Of a stretch of DNA of 11,088 nt, positions 7,112 to 11,088 are shown one piece after another. The translations under genes were made by a program, and so were the position numbers. The first letter of the stretch is position 1; the number at the start of each line of letters is the position of its first letter. The stretch lies in contig JALTDM010000100.1 of assembly GCA_027074135.1 (NCBI GenBank), forward strand, positions 1-11,088, in the 5' to 3' direction. Source of the DNA: Bacteroidales bacterium. Its GTDB lineage: Bacteria > Bacteroidota > Bacteroidia > Bacteroidales > JALTDM01. The notes under the pieces were generated by a model, which saw only the letters and a program-made list of their open reading frames with translations, ran no database searches and was not told where the DNA came from.

Positions 7112-7426
7112 ATGTCGTTTTTAATGGAATTTGCAATGTTCCCGACAGACAGGGGCGAAAGCGTAAGTAAAGAAGTAAGTCAAGTAATTGATACTATCAG
7201 AAAAATGACTGACAATTATCAACTTACGGCAATGGGAACTATTGTTGAAACTAACACAATTGAAGAGGCTCTTGACATTATCAAAGCTTGTTATTACACG
7301 CTGGAAAAACTTGGTGCCAAGCGGGTTTACAGCTCAATTAAGTTTGACATTAGGCAAAATAAATCAAACCGACTGAAAACAAAAATCAAATCAATACAAC
7401 AAAAAATAGGTGAAGTCAATCATTAG
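7112..7426 (+). CDS. MTH1187/YkoF-type thiamine-binding-family protein (DUF77)
   Basis: A 104-residue cytoplasmic protein of the small ferredoxin-like family named after MTH1187 (Thiamine_BP, formerly DUF77). The family pattern is visible in three places: F10-P-T-D-x-G-E-S-V-S-K near the start, Y36-Q-L-T-A-M-G-T-I-V-E46 in the middle, and R71-V-Y-S-S-I-K-F-D-I-R81 towards the end, followed by a basic helix. Structures of the family show oligomers of beta-alpha-beta units, and some members bind thiamine. No thiamine biosynthesis or transport genes are nearby, so a thiamine role is only a family inference. Its last 17 bases are shared with the next gene, whose GTG start lies inside it, which points to coupled translation. 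Confidence 0.85.
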   Translation: MSFLMEFAMFPTDRGESVSKEVSQVIDTIRKMTDNYQLTAMGTIVETNTIEEALDIIKACYYTLEKLGAKRVYSSIKFDIRQNKSNRLKTKIKSIQQKIGEVNH

Positions 7427-8243
7427 TCTTATTTTCATTTTCTTGCTTTCGGGTAGCGGGATGTTAAAGTCCCAATGCCTGAAAATTGGCGATATTCCTT
7501 TCAAAGTCGGAGAGAAGCTCACATACACAGTAAGGTATACCTTGGGGCTCAACTTTGATGCAGGCGAGGTGGTTTTCAATGTGGATACATTGGTAAAAAA
7601 AGGAAAAACATTTTTTCATTTTTATTCCACCGGCAGATCTTATCCCAACTACGATTGGATTTTTAAAGTTAGAGACCGTTATGATGTTATCACTTATGAT
7701 AAAAGCTTGAAACCGATTTACTATCATAGGCAAACAGATGAAGGCGGATACAGGGTGAACAATATTTACAAATTTTCTTACGGCAAAGACAAAATTTATA
7801 TGAGTATAAGCCATTCGGATTCAATTCCGTACAAAGATACGATTACACATATTAAATGTTTAAGAGATGCGTTGAGTTCAGCATATTATTTGCGTGGATT
7901 GGATATGGATAAAATGAAAAAAGGTAAGAAAAGTAATATGGATATGGTTATAGATGGAAAGACTTACAATATAACTATAATTTATTTAGGGAAAGATAGG
8001 GTAAAAATATCTGATACTTTGACTATTAATACTTATAAATTTGTTACCACAACTATTAAAGGTAGTATTTTTAGAGGTGGAGACGGATTGTATGTTTGGA
8101 TATCCAGTGATAAAAATAAAATACCTGTAAAAATAGAGGCTTACATACTTGTAGGCAAAGTGATTGTGTATTTGATTGACTACAAAGGATTAAAATATCC
8201 TTCCGATTCTTTTTTGTATTATGACAAAGGCAAAAGAAATTAA
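7410..8243 (+). CDS. Exported DUF3108 domain protein
   Basis: A 277-residue protein with a signal peptide (K2, hydrophobic core about 4-13, probable cut around S21-Q22) followed by a beta-rich domain of the DUF3108 type: an opening P30-F-K-V-G-E-K-L-T-Y, and a closing segment D225-G-L-Y-V-W with a P-V-K-I-E strand (about 239-243). DUF3108 proteins are periplasmic or envelope-associated and have no settled function. I chose the GTG at 7410 because it supplies the charged start and hydrophobic core of the signal peptide; the first in-frame ATG (7461, residue 18) would remove most of it. Both ends overlap neighbours: 17 bases with the thiamine-binding-family gene and 23 with queG. Bases 7921-8040 contain only 7 cytosines in 120, clearly fewer than the flanking genes, while the frame stays intact. 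C23 is not in a lipobox, so it is probably not a lipoprotein. Confidence 0.8.
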   Translation: MKSIISLIFIFLLSGSGMLKSQCLKIGDIPFKVGEKLTYTVRYTLGLNFDAGEVVFNVDTLVKKGKTFFHFYSTGRSYPNYDWIFKVRDRYDVITYDKSLKPIYYHRQTDEGGYRVNNIYKFSYGKDKIYMSISHSDSIPYKDTITHIKCLRDALSSAYYLRGLDMDKMKKGKKSNMDMVIDGKTYNITIIYLGKDRVKISDTLTINTYKFVTTTIKGSIFRGGDGLYVWISSDKNKIPVKIEAYILVGKVIVYLIDYKGLKYPSDSFLYYDKGKRN

Positions 8244-9135
8244 AGAATTGGCTTTGAGTTTAGGGTTTGATGCTTGCGGCATTACACCTGCAATAGAATT
8301 GGATAAAAATGTAAAGTCTAAATACGAAGAATGGATTAAACTTGGCTATCAGGGTGAAATGGATTATCTTGCCAACAATCTTGATAAGCGTATTAATCCT
8401 ACATTGCTTGTCCCGGGTGCAAAAACAATTATTGTTGTGTTGCTTAATTATTATCCGCCAGAGCAGCAGGAAAAAGGGATTCCTCAAGTTGCAAAATGTG
8501 CTTACGGCAGGGATTACCATAAGGTTGTGAAAAAAAAATTGAAAAAATTGTTTGCCGCACTTAAAGAAAAGTATCCCGAAGTCGAAGGGCGTTTTTTCTC
8601 CGATTCTGCTCCTGTTTTGGAAAGAATTTGGGCACTTCGCAGCGGGTTGGGTTGGATAGGCAAAAACAACTTGCTGATAAACAAAAAACTAGGCTCGTTT
8701 TTTTATATAGGCGAATTAATAATAAACCTTGAAGCCGACGAATACGACAAACCGATGCAAACATCGCATTGCGGAACTTGTACAAAATGTGTAGATGCCT
8801 GTCCCACCGGTGCTTTGTCGCCCTACAAACTAAATGCAACAAGGTGTATTTCTTACGACACCATTGAACTGAAAGACGAAACAAAATCAGAATTAAACAA
8901 TACTCACGGATGGATTTTTGGTTGCGATATTTGCCAAGATGTTTGCCCCTGGAATTCCAAGCCCATACCTACTTCCAATCCCGATTTATTCATCAAACCG
9001 TTCCTGAAACAAGCAACCGCAACCGATTGGGAAGCCCTTACCGAAGAAGAATTTGAAATAATATTTTTCAACTCCCAACTAAAAAGGGTAGGTCTTAAAA
9101 AAATAAAGCAGAATTTAAAGAAAGCAGGTTCTTAA
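8221..9135 (+). CDS. queG: Epoxyqueuosine reductase QueG
   Basis: Cobalamin- and iron-sulfur-dependent enzyme that reduces epoxyqueuosine to queuosine in the anticodon of Asp, Asn, His and Tyr tRNAs, the last step of the pathway. The 304-residue protein has the N-terminal B12-binding domain with the F126-S-D128-S-A-P-V-L-E segment carrying the probable catalytic aspartate, then G142-L-G-W-I-G-K-N-N, and a double-ferredoxin region: C184-x2-C187-x2-C190-x3-C194-P, C209, and C235-x2-C238-x3-C242-P. All eight cysteines expected for two 4Fe-4S clusters are present. It is the short form, ending soon after the ferredoxin part; the C-terminal HEAT-like repeats of E. coli and B. subtilis QueG (about 380 residues) are lacking, which is common in the family. 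Its ATG lies inside the end of the DUF3108 gene (23 shared bases), so translation is probably coupled. No other queuosine genes are in the window. Confidence 0.95.
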   Translation: MTKAKEIKELALSLGFDACGITPAIELDKNVKSKYEEWIKLGYQGEMDYLANNLDKRINPTLLVPGAKTIIVVLLNYYPPEQQEKGIPQVAKCAYGRDYHKVVKKKLKKLFAALKEKYPEVEGRFFSDSAPVLERIWALRSGLGWIGKNNLLINKKLGSFFYIGELIINLEADEYDKPMQTSHCGTCTKCVDACPTGALSPYKLNATRCISYDTIELKDETKSELNNTHGWIFGCDICQDVCPWNSKPIPTSNPDLFIKPFLKQATATDWEALTEEEFEIIFFNSQLKRVGLKKIKQNLKKAGS

Positions 9136-9160
9136 TTTACTAAAGACTCAATATGCTAAT

Positions 9161-9196
9161 TTGTCATTGCGATGAATGAAGCGACGTTGCAATATG
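9161..9196. repeat. Repeat-like intergenic element, TTGTCATTGCGA type
   Basis: The stretch begins TTGTCATTGCGATGAATGAA and ends GCAATATG, with ATTGC (9166-9170) and GCAAT (9188-9192) as short inverted ends. It resembles the widespread intergenic repeat that reads GTCATTGCGAG...GAAGCGA...GCAATC in many bacterial genomes. Only one degenerate copy is in the window, so calling it a repeat rests on recalled similarity, not on a second copy here. It starts 25 bases after the queG stop. Confidence 0.5.
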
Positions 9197-9205
9197 AACG
9201 GCACC

Positions 9206-9227
9206 GTATTTTAAGGCGGTATTTTAA
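9206..9227. repeat. Short direct repeat GTATTTTAA
   Basis: GTATTTTAA occurs at 9206-9214 and again at 9219-9227, separated by four bases, with ACCG/CGGT flanking the first copy as a short inverted match. It lies just downstream of the repeat-like element and may be part of the same degraded sequence. No function is evident. Confidence 0.4.
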
Positions 9228-9335
9228 TGTTTTGTCTTCTAATGTTTGACTTTAAGTTCACCATTTAATTTTTTCACTGCACAATTTGGTTATAATAAAA
9301 ACCAATATATAAGGGAATTTTGAGAACGTTTTGTA

Positions 9336-9343
9336 TACTTTTG
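9336..9343 (+). promoter_or_regulatory. Bacteroidota -7 element for rodA
   Basis: TACTTTTG matches TAnnTTTG exactly and ends 30 bases before the rodA ATG at 9374. The nearest upstream TTTG (9319-9322) gives only a 13-base spacer, too short for a normal -33 box, so the upstream half is weak. With the 238-base gap after queG, it suggests that rodA has its own promoter. Confidence 0.5.
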
Positions 9344-9373
9344 TAAAAAATTAAATTAGTGTTTGTTTAAGAA

Positions 9374-10801
9374 ATGAGAAGAAATATAAGCGGAACATAC
9401 AAACAATTTGACTTTTTGCTATTTTTCATGTATTTGGCTTTGACTTTATTCGGACTAATTAACATATATTCAGCAACCTACACCCCTTCACACCCTTCAC
9501 TATTCGACTTCTCGATGCGTTATGGAAAACAATTTGTTTGGATATTGGCAGCTCTTTTTTTAATGCTGGTAACCTTGCTGATAGACAGTAAGTTCTTTTC
9601 ATTTATAGCATACCCGTCATATATTTTTGCCTTGTTGCTGCTGGTTATAGTTTTTTTCACCGCACACGAAGTAAATGGTGCCAGATCTTGGATACAAGTC
9701 GGTAGTTTCAGGTTCCAACCTGCTGAATTTACAAAAGTTGCCGCAGCACTCACACTTGCAAAAGTTATGAGTCGCCAAACATTTGATTTAAAAAGACTTA
9801 AAGATATTCTTTTTGTCGGAGTGATTATTCTTACTCCAATGGTTTTGATACTACTCCAAAACGACACAGGATCGGCTTTAGTTTATACATCTTTTGTTAT
9901 ATTGTTTTACCGCAAAGGATTAAACACTCTTGTAGTAGTATTGCTTTTTGCTTTTGTTGCATTATTCTTTTTAATTTTGGTTCTGCCTAAATTACCTGTG
10001 TTTATTTCACTGGTAATCATTTTCTTTTTGATAGATTATTTTATCTCTAAAAACAAAAGAGAAGTTCTTTTATGGACACTCATCTATCTTATTTTACTTA
10101 CGATATCTCTTCTTGCCAATTACTATTTGAATTTGCACAAAGAAACTTACCTCATTTTTTCTGTTGTTACAGCTGGCATTATGTTGGTTTATTTGCTTTA
10201 TACTGCAATAAATTTGATGTCTTCAAAATCTTGGTTGACAATAATATTTATCGGAATGCTGGCATATTCCTTTTCAGTAAATTATACATACAACAAAATA
10301 TTGGAACCTCATCAAAGAAAAAGAATAGACGTACTTCTTGGCATTGATTCTGACCCATTGGGAGCAGGCTATAATGTTTTGCAATCAAAAATATCCATTG
10401 GGTCAGGTGGATTTTGGGGCAAAGGTTTTTTACAAGGAACACAGACAAAATACGACTTTGTACCGGAGCAAAGCACCGATTTTATTTTTTGCACAATAGG
10501 TGAAGAATATGGATTTGTAGGTAGCACATTTTTTTTGATTTTTTATCTTCTGTTTATTGTACGTATAACCTACATAGCAGAAAGGCAACGGTCGGAATTT
10601 AGCAAGATGTACGGGTATGCCGTTGTTTCGGTTTTGTTTTTCCACTTTATGCTCAATGTAGGTATGACACTAGGACTAATGCCTGTAATTGGTATCCCTT
10701 TACCGTTTATCAGTTACGGAGGTTCGTCGCTGTGGACTTTTACTATTATGATTGCAATACTTCTGAGATTAGATATAAATAGAAATGAGATAATTACATA
10801 A
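9374..10801 (+). CDS. rodA: Rod shape-determining protein RodA (SEDS peptidoglycan glycosyltransferase)
   Basis: Multi-pass inner-membrane enzyme that polymerises lipid II into glycan strands, acting with PBP2 in the elongasome. SEDS motifs are intact: N101-G-A-R-S-W106-I, F114-Q-P-A-E118-F-T-K, Q162-N-D164-T-G-S-A, and V363-P-E-Q-S-T-D369-F-I-F, where D369 corresponds to the essential aspartate of the large loop (D280 in B. subtilis RodA), plus P442-L-P-F-I-S-Y-G-G-S near the end. The motif pattern with ARSWI and VPEQSTDF favours RodA over FtsW. At 475 residues it is about 100 longer than E. coli RodA (370); the surplus lies between the QNDTGSA helix and the large loop (about 180-305), and is mostly hydrophobic with short polar turns, so it adds membrane helices. 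Long RodA forms are, as I recall, usual in Bacteroidota. The ATG has no Shine-Dalgarno; the partner PBP2 gene lies 7.2 kb away on the opposite strand. Confidence 0.95.
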   Translation: MRRNISGTYKQFDFLLFFMYLALTLFGLINIYSATYTPSHPSLFDFSMRYGKQFVWILAALFLMLVTLLIDSKFFSFIAYPSYIFALLLLVIVFFTAHEVNGARSWIQVGSFRFQPAEFTKVAAALTLAKVMSRQTFDLKRLKDILFVGVIILTPMVLILLQNDTGSALVYTSFVILFYRKGLNTLVVVLLFAFVALFFLILVLPKLPVFISLVIIFFLIDYFISKNKREVLLWTLIYLILLTISLLANYYLNLHKETYLIFSVVTAGIMLVYLLYTAINLMSSKSWLTIIFIGMLAYSFSVNYTYNKILEPHQRKRIDVLLGIDSDPLGAGYNVLQSKISIGSGGFWGKGFLQGTQTKYDFVPEQSTDFIFCTIGEEYGFVGSTFFLIFYLLFIVRITYIAERQRSEFSKMYGYAVVSVLFFHFMLNVGMTLGLMPVIGIPLPFISYGGSSLWTFTIMIAILLRLDINRNEIIT

Positions 10802-11070
10802 TTGTTAATGCAAAATATATAATTGTCTGTTTACCAAATAATTATACGAAAACATGTAAAAATTTTGTCTAAGATAAATGGGTTAGACCTAAATAAAAAT
10901 AAACATGCATTAGGCAGCTCATAGTATCTGTAATTTTTACTGTTTAATAAAATGGAATAACTCAAATTAAAATAATATTGCAATAATATTAAATCAATAT
11001 AAATACCTTATCTTTATTTAATATATTTTTTTAATGTTTAATTTATAATAAATTTTCAAAAAATTATCAA
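10802..11070. other. AT-rich non-coding spacer after rodA
   Basis: No reading frame of useful length on either strand. It contains an inverted repeat GTCTAA (10867-10872) / TTAGAC (10883-10888) with a 10-base loop and no T tract on the rodA strand, so it is a poor terminator for rodA. Further on, AATAATATT is repeated at 10971-10979 and 10982-10990, with a 10-base palindrome TATTGCAATA at 10976-10985 spanning the join. A near match to the -7 element, TATCTTTA (one base off), lies at 11009-11016 and might serve the reading frame that opens at 11071. Confidence 0.5.
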
Positions 11071-11088
11071 ATGTTTAGAAAAACAATA
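11071..11088 (+). CDS. Possible start of a further gene, cut by the window end
   Basis: An ATG at 11071 opens a frame reading MFRKTI to the last base. A basic Met-Phe-Arg-Lys opening after an AT-rich leader is what the start of an exported protein often looks like in this phylum, and a weak -7-like sequence lies about 55 bases upstream. Six codons are far too few to identify a product, and the start may be chance. Confidence 0.3.

Noticed and set aside
7461..8243. ATG at 7461 as the start of the DUF3108 gene
   Set aside because: It would remove the signal peptide's basic start and hydrophobic core, which the GTG at 7410 supplies.
8221..9135. QueG as a truncated gene because it lacks C-terminal repeats
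   Set aside because: All eight cluster cysteines and the catalytic segment are present and roughly 300-residue QueG proteins are a normal form of the family.
9336..9373. Riboswitch or long leader upstream of rodA
   Set aside because: The expected leader is only about 25-30 bases and no conserved stem or known riboswitch core is visible.
10867..10888. Terminator for rodA
   Set aside because: The stem is only 6 AT-containing pairs and no T tract follows on the plus strand.
1..11088. CRISPR array, tRNA, rRNA, transposase, phage, toxin-antitoxin or defence cassette
   Set aside because: No regularly spaced repeats, cloverleaf, transposase motif or paired small toxin/antitoxin genes were seen; every large gene belongs to a housekeeping or envelope family, apart from one of unknown role.

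Overview
The window looks like ordinary chromosomal DNA from a low-GC member of the Bacteroidota. The grounds are: several exact matches to the Bacteroidota -7 promoter element TAnnTTTG placed just upstream of genes; almost no Shine-Dalgarno sequences; exported proteins whose signal peptides run up to a Ser-Gln pair; a DUF3108 protein; and a long form of RodA. I cannot place it more precisely than phylum. There is no rRNA, tRNA, CRISPR array, transposase, phage gene or recognisable defence cassette.

Layout. Positions 1-340 are non-coding and AT-rich. A leftward pair follows: a POT-family (proton-coupled peptide) transporter (2159-3583) and, with no bases between, penicillin-binding protein 2 (341-2158). 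A 230-base divergent spacer (3584-3813) carries a -7 element for each direction. Rightward, a small exported DUF4177-like protein (3814-4188) ends in an intrinsic terminator. Next comes a compact rightward series: the RlmD/RumA-type rRNA uracil-C5 methyltransferase (4290-5699), a two-helix membrane protein of unknown function (5703-6287), an NADP-type short-chain dehydrogenase (6325-7086), an MTH1187-type thiamine-binding-family protein (7112-7426), an exported DUF3108 protein (7410-8243) and the epoxyqueuosine reductase QueG (8221-9135). The last three overlap one another. After a 238-base spacer with a repeat-like sequence and a good -7 element comes rodA (9374-10801). The window closes with 269 AT-rich non-coding bases and possibly the first codons of another gene at 11071.

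How the genes work together. PBP2 (transpeptidase) and RodA (SEDS glycosyltransferase) form the core peptidoglycan synthase of the elongasome. Their genes are usually neighbours, but here they lie about 7.2 kb apart at opposite ends, transcribed away from each other. RlmD and QueG act on rRNA and tRNA modification respectively. The other genes have no evident shared pathway. I did not find a convincing undescribed system. The items most worth a second look are the split PBP2/RodA pair, the Cys/His cluster in PBP2, the POT-PBP2 zero-base junction, the extra membrane block in RodA and the unknown two-helix protein.
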